In this document: one piece after another, positions 12,838 through 24,831 of the stretch
How positions within the stretch are numbered: the stretch's first letter is position 1
Layout of the letters: every line of letters begins with the position of its first letter
Source: Taenia hydatigena
Taxonomy: Eukaryota; Platyhelminthes; Cestoda; Cyclophyllidea; Taeniidae
DNA: 64,000 nt
Direction: 5' to 3'
Assembly: GCA_036345935.2 (NCBI GenBank)
Contig: JADWOT020000001.1
Location: 35,218,876 to 35,282,875 of the forward strand
Notes under the pieces: generated by a model
Told to the model about the DNA's origin: nothing
The model's database searches: none
Seen by the model: the letters and a program-made list of their open reading frames with translations, nothing else
Program-made: the position numbers and the translations under genes

Positions 12838-13066
12838 ACCACTAATGTGTCAAGTGGGGGAGGTGATGGCTAGTGGAGTGTGCGATCGTCTCCAGCATTC
12901 AAAGCATTCATAAAATCAGATAGCAACAAAAATTTCAGCACTGTTAAACCCTGACCGCATTTCGTTCAACTGGGACAACTATTCACTTAACCACATGAAG
13001 AGAAGTTGTCCTCTTTGTGGCGCCGATTACCAAGACTCAAATGCGGCATCGCACAGAAACTAAAGT
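12838..13066 (+). pseudogene. Broken copy of a small zinc-finger-like ORF
   Basis: This reads like the intact ORF at 52438-52656 but has a stop where that copy has RNQIAT (the AGA/CGA codon became TGA near 12912). It keeps the Cys pair in KRSCPLCGADYQDSNAASH at about 13002-13057. See the 52438 entry for interpretation. Confidence 0.4.
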
Positions 13067-13238
13067 CCGAGTCTATAAACTGAGGATTGAGTGTATTGAC
13101 ATGAGAGGACTGATAGTTGGGGACACGACGATACAAATGGTGCCGGGTAAAGGGTCTTTAGACACAAGCAACCTCTCAACAGCAAAGATAAATCGTACAG
13201 AATTTAAAGATGTTTGCAGTTTAAGCGATCTGTTATAG
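13017..13238 (+). CDS. Hypothetical ORF, frame partly shared with A3
   Basis: The open frame contains KLRIECIDMRGLIVGDTTIQ and ends SLSDLL-stop. The A3 counterpart near 52640-52830 keeps the same frame and the same stop (YKLRIECLDMRGLTVEETTI ... RSLSDLL), with one stop codon upstream. Substitutions are largely conservative. It overlaps the zinc-finger-like frame by about 50 bp in another phase, so at most one of the two is the ancestral product there. No family was recognised; it may be a decayed exon. Confidence 0.3.
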   Translation: MAPITKTQMRHRTETKVRVYKLRIECIDMRGLIVGDTTIQMVPGKGSLDTSNLSTAKINRTEFKDVCSLSDLL

Positions 13239-14499
13239 ATGCTTTCGCTCCAAGCGAGTAAAGGAAATCGAGCGTGAGATAAGCTTTGGCTTTCATTTCC
13301 CCTCACTTTACTACCCTTTCCTTAAAGCGCGTATGGTGCGTGCATGTAAATGACTTTCTCCGTCTTTGGTGGCGTGATGAACGAGGTGGCGTGAAGGGAA
13401 CTAGGCAAGTTGCTGCTGCTACAAGGCAGTGGGAGACACCCACGCCACTCAGTTGGCCTCACAGGCCAGATTCACGAGTGCATCATTTTCTAACGTCACG
13501 GCGCTATCAGCTAATAGGCGAAAATAAGCAGGGACTACGAAGACTGCATTAGGTCCTTAAAGAGAAACCTCATCCTCATTCTCCATGGTGCCTATGGCTA
13601 GAGAGTTGTCACTGAAATGCATTAAGTGTGAATCAATTGGGAATAAGGCCAATCATTAATTATCATTGTCATTTAGACGTGACACATGTGTTGCAGAGCA
13701 CAAGGTCTACCGTATTCCTCAATTCATACGAAAGAACAAGAAAACCCGCTTCTATAATGCTGTGAGCATCGCCCTAATAGGCTAACTTAACAGAACTTGC
13801 ATCATCTCACCATAGCCATTTGACTTTTTGGTCCTTCTCTGACCTGATTACATTAATCTTGGCTACGCCGGCTAAAATGAGCAGTAAGGCTTACGCTTCC
13901 CATAAACGGAGTATCTAGATTGTTGTTTTTGTTTACTCTCCACTAACAGGTACATTGAAATGTGTGACAGACTCAACTTTCTTTCCCAAAAACGGTAGAG
14001 TGAGAGCAGGCGAAGCGATTGCCTTTCTGTCTCAAAAGGAAATGGCAACAGTTCCATATGGAGAAGCGTGTTCGTCGAAGTGGTTGTGGTGGTGGCTGAC
14101 CTGATCCGTTCTGATAAGCAGAGCTGCGTGTGTGCATGCATCTCGGCCTCCTAGCAGCAGCACCTATCACCTATCTAATCACAACGATTAATGAGAACAA
14201 AGACAAGGCAGCATAACTAACAACTGAGTCTCTAGTGGTCAGACAGATTAGATTTTAAGTAAGCGTGGAGCTTATTACGCTTTGCAGGTCTCATTGATGC
14301 TCCAACCAAGACGCCTGGAGGTAAATTTGGCCAGATGGCGCCAATAAGGGAGAAGAACCAGAAGAAAGGAGACTTTAACTTCTAGATTTAGGGCCTTCAT
14401 AAGGCTGTGTCACTTGCTGCCTCATGGAATAATTGGTAGTGAACAGTCAGCAAACCAGTGCAGTCGCTTACCTCCTGGAACACCAACTACGAATATGCT

Positions 14500-14720
14500 T
14501 GACTAATCATTTGTAAATGTAGAGCGAAAAGCGTTCGGTGAACACGATTCTGGTTACTACCTTCCCTCATCTGCCTTCGAAAAGAAGGGTACTCTCTGTG
14601 CCAGCACAACCCTCATCACTCTGACTAGTTCATTGCACCACTAATGGAGTGATCACTGCTTGTTCGCATTCTACTCGATGCAAAGAAAACGAGGTAGCCC
14701 TATCTTCGCCTTAAGCATTC
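14500..14720 (+). repeat. Left half of a foldback element
   Basis: Opens with 'gagcgaaaagcgttcggtga' and continues through 'catctgccttcga', as in the complete FB copy. The same truncated copy is present at 53940-54180 in A3. No right end follows. Confidence 0.55.
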
Positions 14721-14750
14721 TATCCCAAATAAGATCTATTTAATTATGAA

Positions 14751-15188
14751 GTGGCTTCAGCGGGCTATCAAGGTGTGCCTCTTTTGTCGTACTACATGGC
14801 TGCCTTGCTACAAAACCTATGCAACAACGCATTGCTCACCCAAATTGCTAGCTTTTGGACTACTGCAAGAGGTCAACTGACTTGTTCGAGGCTTCCCGTG
14901 AATCACCTGAACCCTCTAGGACGAGCTGACGAGAGACACACGTTGACCTCTTGCAGCAAGATCAAATCACCACATGCATCAACTGAGGGCAAGAATCTGC
15001 TTTCACGTTGGGAATCACTTGGGTTGTTCCCTTGTCGTGTGAGAGATAATTGGATGCACTTCCATCTCACCTGCCGAGTTTCTAAAATTTATTTTGGGCA
15101 AGTTGGCATCATATTCAACTTCTCTCTACTTTGGCAGCTGTCAAGTCGTTTGCATAGCCTTTTGGCTTCATGTTGGCACTTGACTTAG
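14751..15188 (+). pseudogene. 145-codon ORF with a broken counterpart at 54210-54665
   Basis: The frame is open here; in A3 the same frame is recognisable but has at least three stops. Shared blocks are ARGQLTCSRL, VNHLNP, SKIKSPHA, GKNLLSRW, LGLFPCRVRDN and HFHLTCRV. A 13 bp GTTTGACTGACAG present in A3 (near 54406) is missing here, offset by a nearby 1 bp change, so the frame is kept. No domain or signal peptide was seen. It could be an old exon or chance retention. Confidence 0.3.
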
Positions 15189-15599
15189 CCAAGGGAATAT
15201 GCCTGATTAAAGCTGTTAATTAGTTGATAGGCCATTCAGTCGTTCTACAGCTTGGACAATAACTATTCAAGTTCAAATCTAGCTAGCTCATTAGTTAGCA
15301 GATTTTAAACATGACCAAGCATTCCAACTGCTGATCTCTTTACTCATCTTAAGGATCAAAGACACGGTAGAATAGTTGATGACACCTTGCCGTGCCAAGG
15401 GATTTGCCCCATTAGGTTAAATCTACGTTTCATTACCTTCAGAAAACCCAATTGCAAACATACTGCTTTTTTGGTCCCATGGCATACACATTCACCACAT
15501 CGTCCACTTTCATTGGTAAACCATGAGTGGAGAAGGATGATGAGTATTAACCACTGCATCATTCATCAATTGAGACGGTTCTCCGATCACTTCGCCATC

Positions 15600-15790
15600 A
15601 TCGCAAACTTAAGATACACCAAGACTAGACGAGAGGCGTTCGGCGAAAACGCATTTCGCTTCGGAACGGTTGTCATCTGCCCTCGAGGGAGAAGGCTACT
15701 CACTGATCCAGCATAACCCTCATCACTCTGCTTCATTCATTGCAACACCTATGAAGAGCGCTCGCTGCCTGCACTCACTGAATGGATCGG
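15600..15790 (+). repeat. Left half of a foldback element
   Basis: It carries 'agacgagaggcgttcggcga', 'gaacggttgtcatctgccct' and 'aaccctcatcactctgctt', the ordered landmarks of the FB left half, then diverges near 15790 into sequence not seen elsewhere in the window. Confidence 0.6.
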
Positions 15791-16689
15791 GTTGCTTGAT
15801 AGCCAGCGATCTGGCCATTAAGTAGGTTGTGGACTGGAGCGATTTGCAGTGTAGAGGATAGCATTGCTAGAATTGCTGTGGGGCGAACCTCTCTTTCGAC
15901 TGCAATTCGATCCCATGATTGCTTTAAATGCTGGAGGCAATCGCATGCTGAAGAAGGTGGTCACTGAGCCCTAGATTGCGCTATTAGCACGAATCGCACT
16001 TGCCCACTTCCCTTCTTGTAAGTAGCAGAGTAGAGGTATCTGATGGGTGCGAAACAGTGCTGATACTGCAGTGCATAGCACTTATGAGCGGAGTGTCCTC
16101 AGCTGCTGAATTGTACAGGGCTTCTCGTGAAACATTTAGGCTTTTCAAAATGGGTCGACAGGAAGGCATACGTGTCAAGCCTTCCTGCGCTAACCGGCTC
16201 AATGTTGAATTTGCTCACTTGCTGACTGCTTGGCGGCTCGTCGGCTGGCTAACCTGCACATTAGACCGAGCATTCACGCAGCCAGCACGAATGCAAAATG
16301 TAGTACGATAGAAAGCAGTTGCACAGAACAGCCAGTTGGAGGCATAAGAGACTGCAACATGTCATATCCTCCATGGCGTTGTTATAATTCGTAGATTCTA
16401 AGAATGCCGTTATTGCCTGTCGATAGCCCAAAATGCTGTTTTGTCGTGTAATCACTTTTGTCAATCCATCTGGCACTGCATGCCGCGATTTTTTTCATAC
16501 GAACGAGCTCTGCCGCCAACCTTTAACCGCAAATACGTGGCGAGGCCAAAGATGTCCGCACAGTGCCTTAATTGCATCCTGGTTATTGCTGCCACAGTGA
16601 CGACAAAACCTCTTTGCGTAGTGTTGAGAAAATCATGACGTCAGTGTAGCACAGAGCACAAACGTGAGCAGAGAACAAAAGGGGCCAAC

Positions 16690-16960
16690 AGCTGGTAGTC
16701 CCAGTCTGCATTGATGACTCTCTAGCCGCTTTCTGCCTTGGCAGGTTCTCAAGTAGGCAAGTTGTGCGAACATTGCTTCTCGCGTGACTGGGCTTCCAGC
16801 ATGCTTGCGGTCTCTATCCACATTAACTGAGGCACAGCTTCCAGACAGTGGGACGCTGTTTCTACCCGTGTGCAATCTCCAGTTGCAATGTCACCAGTGT
16901 TGTACAAGCATTTCTGCAAAGGTGAGCAATAGGCATATGGTTCACTTGCCCTTGCACAGC
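16690..16960 (-). pseudogene. Module C copy 3, frameshifted
   Basis: The minus strand aligns over ~250 bp with 55663-55902 (+). One frame covers YNTGDIA...CLEAVPQLMWIETASM. The match then continues in a second frame as PVTREAMFAQLAYLRTCQ, against PVTRRAMLAQPAYLRICQ in the 55.8 kb copy, which is uninterrupted. A frame shift near 16800 therefore separates the halves here. Function unknown. Confidence 0.45.
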
Positions 16961-17109
16961 CATTATTTCCCCGAAATGAATAGCTTGAATACAGGTAGGC
17001 GACATTCTCCATCACCATCGACATGACTAACGAGGTGATGTGATGAGGCTTGAGCACGTTAAGAGAAAGCTTGTTGCTGGTGCTGTACTCCGTGTTTGAT
17101 AGTGCTGCC

Positions 17110-17740
17110 GTCCTACTGATATGGATGGCCAGATCGATTGCTGCATCATCCACTGATGAGGATGGCTGGTCAATCCATTCAGCACATCAACACACTTGCA
17201 ATATGCATGCTTGACCATTTAGTCCTCATTGTTGGGAGAGAAGAGTATAGCAAATACAATCCTCTCTGTGGAATCGTGGTGATCTTTCTTTGAGAAAGAA
17301 ATCGGCTCTCTGAACCAGCTTTGCACACATCACTCTACTCCACTCATTGTCACAAGTGAAGTATGCTCGCTGCCCGCTATCACTCTGTCCGTTTTAAAGG
17401 AATGAAAGCCGAGTCTGCCACACATTTTAATCGGTTTGTTGATTTCTGTGAGAGCCTTTGTTTCCGCATAATGAGTAGAGTGAGGGCTGGCAGGGAGCAC
17501 TTTCATCGGTGTTATGATGCTGGTTTGGTGAGGTCTTTACTTCCCTAAAGGCAGAAGACGACATTTGGTAGCTAGAGGCGTATTCAACAAACACTTCTCG
17601 CCTAACATGGAAGACCGATTAGTCAAGTACATGAATACTGGATGTGCCGATATGATAAGACCACTTCAGAACTGTCAACGTTAGTGAGTGATGCGATAGT
17701 CATCCTGGTCGTCCAAATTAGCAGAGGGACGCATGTGCCT
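17110..17740. repeat. Complete foldback element
   Basis: The left end near 17150-17250 (cttgaccatttagtcctcattg region) is inverted at 17570-17690 (aagaccgattagtcaagtac). The interior carries 'aatgaaagccgagtctgcca', as in the 12140 and 51740 copies. No ORF of note. Confidence 0.6.
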
Positions 17741-17905
17741 ACGTCATCATTTTGCGTCCAGCTGTGACCGTCGATTGGCTGATCATTTGCGCTTGTAAGG
17801 CTAACCATAATGCAGCGATATTTACGCATTTATTAGGACTACTGGGTATCAGTGGACGTTGACTTATTCGGCGTTTGAAGCTGGACCAGCTTAAGATATC
17901 TAACA

Positions 17906-18127
17906 CCTTAACTGGTGAGGGATGAGGAACAAGAGATGCTGATTGACGGATCCGATGAAACTGGTAAATGGAGGATGTCTTTGTGCCAGATGGATGACGT
18001 CACTTTTGACGGAGGACTAGTCTTGCTTACCAAAGGGTGGGTACTGATATTCGAAGGCTCTCTACAGCGTCTTAGAAAAGGGGTCTTATTAAATGTCCAC
18101 AATGTCGTAAAGGTCCAGTTTCGTTGA
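17906..18127 (+). CDS. Single-copy hypothetical ORF
   Basis: About 70 codons are open, including DEEQEMLIDGSDETGKWRM and LLTKGWVLIFEGSLQRL, with a sensible mix of charged and hydrophobic residues. No second copy exists in the window to test the frame, and I could not pair it with clear splice sites. It may be an exon of a single-copy gene or chance. Confidence 0.2.
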
Positions 18128-18129
18128 GT

Positions 18130-19700
18130 GTTTAACTGCTTTCAAATAGCCTGAGTCTTTGATATTGTAGATGGATTTGCCCAAAATGCTCCCTAGCTGA
18201 AACTGAAGAAGTCTTAATGGTGGTCGGCAATTAAATATCAAGATGACGAAACAACTAGGCATGAGTGGGTTGGTTTTCGAATTCAGAAAAACTTGATTTT
18301 TGTGGAATACACTCAGGTCTTTATCTGCGCCAATATCAACAGGGTCCCATCGAGGCTTGGATATTTCTCCTCTTCCGGTTTATCTCTGTCACAAGATGTT
18401 GAAGATAACCTGGCGTCAAACAAACGGAAGAATCAATTAACCTAAGTAGCGGTTACTATTTTGCTTTGAAGAAAAGTAGGGGAAATTGAAAAAGCGCTAG
18501 TAAGTGACGATGGGGCAGTCTTTACACAGCATACACCACAGAGCCGTGTGCATTAGACCACGAGGATTGAGGTCGCACAAATGCTTTTAAGAGGACAACT
18601 TAGTGGCGCAAAGATGTTAGACGTTTGACAGTTCCTGTATGGGTCTGAACACTGGGTCTACTAAGATATAATCGTGAAATCTAAAGTCTTCTCGATGTTG
18701 TGCAACATAGCATGTTCTCGTTTGTCGTTTCTTGGCGGCGTAATGATGCTGGATTAGCTCGCATTGTCTTTGAAATCATCTGCAGAGCGTCTCTCATCTC
18801 CATCGGCTGATTCAATAAACATCGAAACAATTGTGCACAGAAAAGCTATCCCCGTAGTTAACCCTGAAACACAGTACTTAAAATACTCTCTGCTCAAATA
18901 GATACTAGCAGTCTACATGCTGAATTCATTATTTTAATTTCCTTTCGTGTGGTAAAGCCTAATGGTCGACAGTTGTATTCATTGCCATGAGATTGCCGAA
19001 TATTCGCATTTGTTGGGTTCATCACGTAGCAGCGACGCTTGCGCTCCCACCAGTGCAAATGTGTATCAAACAACGCCGGACTGAATCCCACAGCACTTGC
19101 TCTCTGTGGCAATATTTATGTGCATTCATCCGACCTAGTTGCACGAACCGTGATTTCGGAGAGCTAAGTAAATGCGGCAGTCGGCTCACAGGCATGTGAC
19201 TGAGGTTAACACCCCGTACTGCAGCATGTGATCGCACTCCAGCCTGGTTCACCTTCTCCTCTTCCTTGCAATCACCTCACGTTGCGTCTCACTTACCCAT
19301 TTACTTCTCGATCTGTCGAATGGGTGTCAAATGTAACAGCACATGTCCACGCAAATGCAATTGCAAAATTTGCATTTCGTGGAGCATCGGTGTAATCACC
19401 CTTACCTATTTCCAGACAAAATCACCGGTAACACTACCAGCGCAATAACCGCAACCATCACTGACACTACTTCCTAGTTAATTTGGCGCAAACCATCGTC
19501 TACAGACCCTTCCAGCTCACAACCGAATGTCTTCCTTCAAATCACTTCTCCTGAAATAGCATATCCTTCTAAAATGCACTTTATTACAACATATCAATGC
19601 TCAGCACCACTAAGCCTAAGTAACCGAACGGATGGTTTCCATCTCTAACCACAATCAATAACAGTACAACAGTTATTGTAGTGAAGCAGTTGTATTCATT
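18130..19700. other. Single-copy spacer, no gene seen
   Basis: I found no match elsewhere in the window and no long or spliced coding frame. The final ~200 bp (19820-19960 lies just beyond) become very T-rich as the inverted arm begins. Confidence 0.5.
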
Positions 19701-21021
19701 GCTCTCTGATGCCTACTATGTTCGTAAAATGATTTTGACTCCTGGTTGGCATTACTGCTACGTCATCTGATTGAAGAAGTAATCTACAGCTATGTTTAAG
19801 TGCACAATATTATGCGTGCTCCTTTTTATAAGAAATTTTCAAAATCTTTTTGTTATGCCTTATGCACTGCATTTTTTGTTTTTTTCTTTGTAGAACTTCG
19901 ATTTTTCTTGTTTTTTAAGAAGTTTTTAATATTTTATCCTCGTTCTCAATAACAGCTCAGCTCTTCTGGAGGCGTGACCAATGAAGAATGACATTGGCTA
20001 GGCTCAAGGTCATTCCATGACCCTCAGGTGTGAGTGAACGTCACTGGCTAGTCTTAGGGTCATTGAGTCGTTATCCCCACAACGCTCCTCCCTCGCCGGA
20101 AGGAAGACAAAAGGAAGGGGAGAATGGCATTTACGTATGTAATTGTAAGTCTATGATGATAACCTATCACTCAACCTCTACAACATGCACTGCCCCATAG
20201 AGAATAAGTGCTTGCCAAGCTACCGCCCGCCTGCCTGGTGTGCAAACACGCATGCACACACGTTGCATGGCCGAAACGATTTAAGATTTTGATGCAGCTG
20301 CCTTAAACAGGCAACAATATTGCACACAGAGACGACTGTCCACGATAGGCAAGTTTTCATTCGCTGGCCTATTTCGTCATGCGTTGGTGGTAATCTGACT
20401 TCTCTTTACACGATTCACCACACTCAAAAGATAGCAAATATGGCATGCACAAGACAATTGCTTTGTGCCTAATCGTGGCTTATTCAGACATGAGCGGGAC
20501 CGCATATTCGAGTAAGGCACCTGTTGCCGGTAGTAGCTCCATTCGATGTTCCCATCTGGTTTTTTACGGGTGGGAGTAGTTGCTAAGAGCTTGCTAACTT
20601 TCTAAACTGGTGAGATTCTTTGATGAGATTTCAGTAAGGCGTGGTAATATTTTGACCAATCAGGCAACTGCCTGACAAATGTATGGTTTGTGGCCAGATG
20701 TGTAGCTCGAAACAGTAGCGTACCTCACTGAGGATTTGAGAGCACACCCAGCATCACAGCGTTGTCTTTCATTTCCTCCTAAGATAAGCATCATTGCAGT
20801 TCAGTGAATCCCGATTACCCACCTCACAGGGGTAAACCCCTTTCAGTGTCGATGAAGACGAATGCAAATGCTAACATCGTTAGTCCGTTGCCATTTAACA
20901 TTTGTTTACGGCAGTTTGCGATAGAAAATAAACAGCCTTTTTGATGAACGCAAACAGGGAGCTGCACTATTCATAGTAGCTGAGGCGCTTAATGACTGGT
21001 TGTACGGACCTACGAGAAAAG

Positions 21022-21178
21022 TCACGAAAGCATAGCAGCCATGAGCTAGTGGAGTTAAAATGGCCAAAGCAGCGCAGGTCGAGTCATCGCCAGTCGTGGT
21101 TACTGCAGCGGAAGTCTGGGCAGGTCTGCTGGTCGTTGAGGTGCTCCCTCCATTCGTGACAGACGCTTTCTCCTCCCC
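21022..21178 (-). pseudogene. Broken C-terminal exon of an oncosphere-antigen-like gene
   Basis: Counterpart of the exon at 41575-41732. It reads EEKASVTNGGSTSTTSRPAQ and then the start of the hydrophobic tail. Two lesions are visible: the acceptor ATAG of the right arm is ATGG here, and the segment TTCG of the right arm is replaced by CA near 21040-21046. That 2-base loss shifts frame inside the hydrophobic tail and bypasses the stop. It is a decayed paralogue, and no FN3 exon lies upstream in this arm. Confidence 0.6.
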
Positions 21179-21374
21179 CATCCAATACAACCATAAATTT
21201 TTACCATTATAATAACAATAATTATTGTCGAATTCTACACGTTAACTAACTGGTAACTGCTTACATTGAGGACCGTCTATCTACTACTACTAATGAGTCT
21301 GCGAACCTTAATTAGTAGTAGCGGTAATAATACATGGACAGCATTGCAGAATTGATTCTAGTGGATCTGGTTAG

Positions 21375-22440
21375 TTCCTCAAATGCAGCATCACCCTCCC
21401 CTTAAGGGCCATGGTGAAGGAAACAACTTCAACAGTTCCGAGACCTCTGCTTCGCCCACATTTTTCAATCCAACATCGCCTTGGCTCCAAATTGATCTTC
21501 TTACCTTCACTAACAGATTAAATTAACTTGTGGGTTGTCACCAAGTACAATGAGTCTTCCCGAATCGTTGGATCCGACGATAGCCCAATCGAATGCGTGG
21601 ATGTGAATGTTGAAGTGTCAAGAGAAACAGAACACATACGTAACAAGTTGACGCAGTAGGGCCTTCCTACACTAATGAGGTTGGTGACGGTCGGGATTAC
21701 GCAGTAGAACAAAGACATCGGACAAAGGAGAAAAGACTCTCCACTTCACTCACACAATCAGAGGCAAGACAGTGTGGGACGGCAGTACTTGCAGAAGATG
21801 GCCACAAGGGCCGATGATTTACTTCAAAATAATAATCTGGAAACCTATTCGACCAAGCAACCACATTCCTACTCAGGGTGAGTCCAAAGCGTCAACTACT
21901 TATAAGCACATAAGTAGAAGGGTGCTGCTGATGACTTACACCAGACGCTGACCATCTCGTAAGTCCACAGCGAGATTGGTGATGGTGAAATCAAACTAAT
22001 CGAGAGGTTTTTGAGACAACAGAGAGATCTGCACCAAGGAAAGCTAAACTGGGAGCCAAGTTTGCCCCCCGTGAGAGGTAGACGCAGCCGAGATTTCGAC
22101 ACTTCCACTGAGGACTACAATGTGCGTAACTGCCACCCACTGTCATCGTGTGAGTAAACATGGATGTAAGCATGCATCATCATCCAGTAGAACCAGCCAG
22201 AGCAATGTATCTACTTTGCGCTCCTGTGAATGACTACGTGGATGATGCACAAATAGCCTTCTGTACAAGTAGCAGCACAGATCCGCCTGGTTCCAGCAAA
22301 ACACACAAGAAAGGCATTCTTTGCAGAATGGTTGTGAACATACGGTAAATGCTCGAAGTTGAGGTCAATGCAGCACTGACAGTCACCATCCCATCACAGG
22401 TTTTTGATAAACTCCACAGTATTCAATAGCGGTGTGGTGT
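21375..22440. other. Left-arm-only patch
   Basis: This ~1.07 kb replaces the 1.95 kb at 39400-41345 of the other arm, to which it shows no similarity. Several short ORFs occur, none supported by splice sites or a second copy. Confidence 0.5.
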
Positions 22441-24109
22441 CTCTACCCCACTCCTCAATATCCAACACATCCTGCATATGCAAAAGGAAGGAAGGAAGGT
22501 AGGAGGGCGCCTTTACTGGTTTCAACGGTAGCAATAGTTTAGCATTATCAATGGTAGCAGCAATAATAATAACTAAAGTATTCACATTACCAGAAGGAGC
22601 AGAAGCAGCACCAGCGTTGGCGGCAGAAGGGAGAGGAAGACAGGAGGGCAGGGCAGGGCAGGGGAGGGGAACAAGTTCACGTGTGGTATTCTGCACAGAC
22701 GGGAGGGTACTTTCAATCACCTCTTCCAAACATCCTATGTCCTCGACGACACCGGGCAGGGCATGGGCTGGCGGGTGAGTGAGTGGGTCGGTAAACAGCG
22801 CCTCAAGACTGTTCATTGAAGCCGTAGATCGTTGAGGGGGGATCCATCCCCGGCACTACCGCCACCACCACCACCGCCCGTACGGGCCCACAATTGGTCC
22901 GAGCATTCACCTCAATGTGTCCACCAGGCCACTCCGCGACACTTTCATGCCACTTGGCTCGCTACAAGTGCAAAAGACGCCATTCCCATCACTTCAAACA
23001 CATCACTACTTACCCATCCTCTTCCACATCTGCACAACACCCAAAAGGGAGGCTCATTTCAACCAACTCTACGGCCCCATTACTACCCTTTGTAAGTCTG
23101 CATAAACGAGCACAAAATATTATTTCGTGACTGACATTTCCATCCTACTACCTTCGCATTATTCTAACCATTTTCTTACAAGAAATCCAATTTAGAAAAT
23201 CAAGGCTATAGCACTACTTCAGAAATGGTTGTAATCAGCGCCACCTTGGTCACACACCCAGGTGGAGCCAAATCAGACACAATTTCACATTTCTGCCAGA
23301 AAATTTGTTTCCTTCACTGCCATAGTCACAACTTTCTCGAATGTACCAGACCAGTCGCTGAAACAGTCTTCATCAGCGACTATGAAATACGCACACTTCA
23401 AAGCATCGTCCCTTACTACTGCGAAAAACCGACTCAATCGCTCTGAACAGCACCTAATCGCCACACTTCCTCTTCCAACGACTTTTGAAGTGAAGGCGAC
23501 AGTCTTCCGAAAGTACTTACCGAACCGCCTTTCCTAATGCCAAGTTAGGCTTTCGCATTGGTGAGGAACCAGCGTTCTCTCCCTAATTACAGTTGGCAAG
23601 ATTAAAATTTACACCCTTTAATGCGTTCAAGCTTTTCCACTGATTAGTTCAACCGGAAATACTGACTACTGCTAGTACTTTAAGGCTGCAATATACATTT
23701 CCATCCTTTCCTCCAACACTTCCTACCTTTTCAGGATACAAGGAACCTGATAACTGTAAAAACAACATCTTACCAGCCCTGTTTTCTCGCGGAAAAAACC
23801 CGTCTTTTAAATAAACATTGATGCAACCTGCTACAAGCACATCGCCCTTGGTTTGGTTTTGGTTACCTGCATAAGTCACGATAGTGCTTGCATTTCAATG
23901 AGCAAGTTAACTGCATAGACACTTTGCATAAATCCAAGAAAGACACGAAACTTGATATGGATGATTCATTTGTACACCTACACAAAACACATTATCCCCA
24001 GTGAATCTGTAATAAATTGAAGCTCTTGTGTCGCCACGTGTTGCAGAAAGGCGAAACGCCATTAATAACACCTAATAAATCCAAAGCACTTACGAAACTG
24101 TTGTTGCGA

Positions 24110-24475
24110 TAGGAATTGTGGGATGAAGGAACGAATGTCCTCGTCGGTGATGTTCACGCATACGCAACAACAGCAGTGACACCGGCGGCATCGACAAAAG
24201 CACGGCAACGGAGGACGTTAAGTCGGTACAACCTCATCCACCAACTGTCGGTGCGCCGTGGAGTACCCACCATCGCCCCATCCTCCACGTATTCGCCACG
24301 CATTGCACCTGAAACGTTGAAAAAGAGCTCTAGGAAAGCAATGCTTCCTCGCTCTCCTTCTAAGAGCAAAGCACAGATCAGCAAGGGTACACCCAATCCT
24401 CATGCCGACACGAGAGACCACCACCAACCCACCGAAATGAGACGCCACATCCCACCCCAACCCCGATAGTAATTA
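24110..24475 (+). pseudogene. Possible upstream exon of the family B gene (left copy)
   Basis: After an acceptor-like GATAG at 24110 a frame runs WDEGTNVLVGDVHAYATTA ... LSRYNLIHQL ... RGVPTIAPSS and stops at TAG 24467. The third copy (63250-63600, minus) keeps the frame (LDEETNALTGEVHAY ... LSRYNRIHQ) but its acceptor is GATGG. The right arm has lost this part in a deletion and keeps only the 3' portion (37842-38070, minus), which reads on where this copy has a stop. Which copy is closest to functional is unclear. Confidence 0.35.
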
Positions 24476-24831
24476 GCCCAGGTGAGGCCGGAAGCCGCCT
24501 CAGCTTTCTACCCTAGATACTCCCCACACCGCCCTTCCCACTCCCTCCTTTTCACCCATTCTCACTCCTAAGGCTAAGTCGCAATACCAGTGGGAGTAGC
24601 GCGACAGCCATCTCTTCCCCCTTCCCCCAATAGTTCGCGCCCAACACACCCAACAGTGGGAATCTACTCGACTACTTACCTCCTCTGAGATGATGCACCA
24701 CTACTCATCACCTATACAGTCAGCAACAAATTAACTTCCACCCTCTCACAGCAAACACATTTCCGTACCTAAGGAAACAAAATATGCCGCAGTTGCCACC
24801 AGTGGGCTCTGGTCCATAATAGCAGTAGTAG

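Larger units (their letters stand above)
7200..15385 (+). repeat. Family A long unit, copy A2 (paired with 44560-54930)
   Basis: Colinear, same-orientation similarity to 44560-54930 over about 8 kb: 7205 with 44565, 7530 with 44975, 8480 with 47570, 9780 with 49390, 10750 with 50400, 11590 with 51180, 13020 with 52615, 13990 with 53440, 14750 with 54210 and 15360 with 54895. A2 lacks the ~1.4 kb at 46130-47540 and roughly 0.4 kb near 48000-48540. Divergence is substantial (substitutions plus indels), so the duplication is not recent. Confidence 0.8.

Noticed and set aside
22394..22816. 140-codon minus-strand ORF
   Set aside because: The inverted counterpart (39000-39400, +) has stops and frame shifts in the same frame, and X1/X2 lie on the opposite strand of the arm. 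It is probably an antisense opening in GC-rich DNA.
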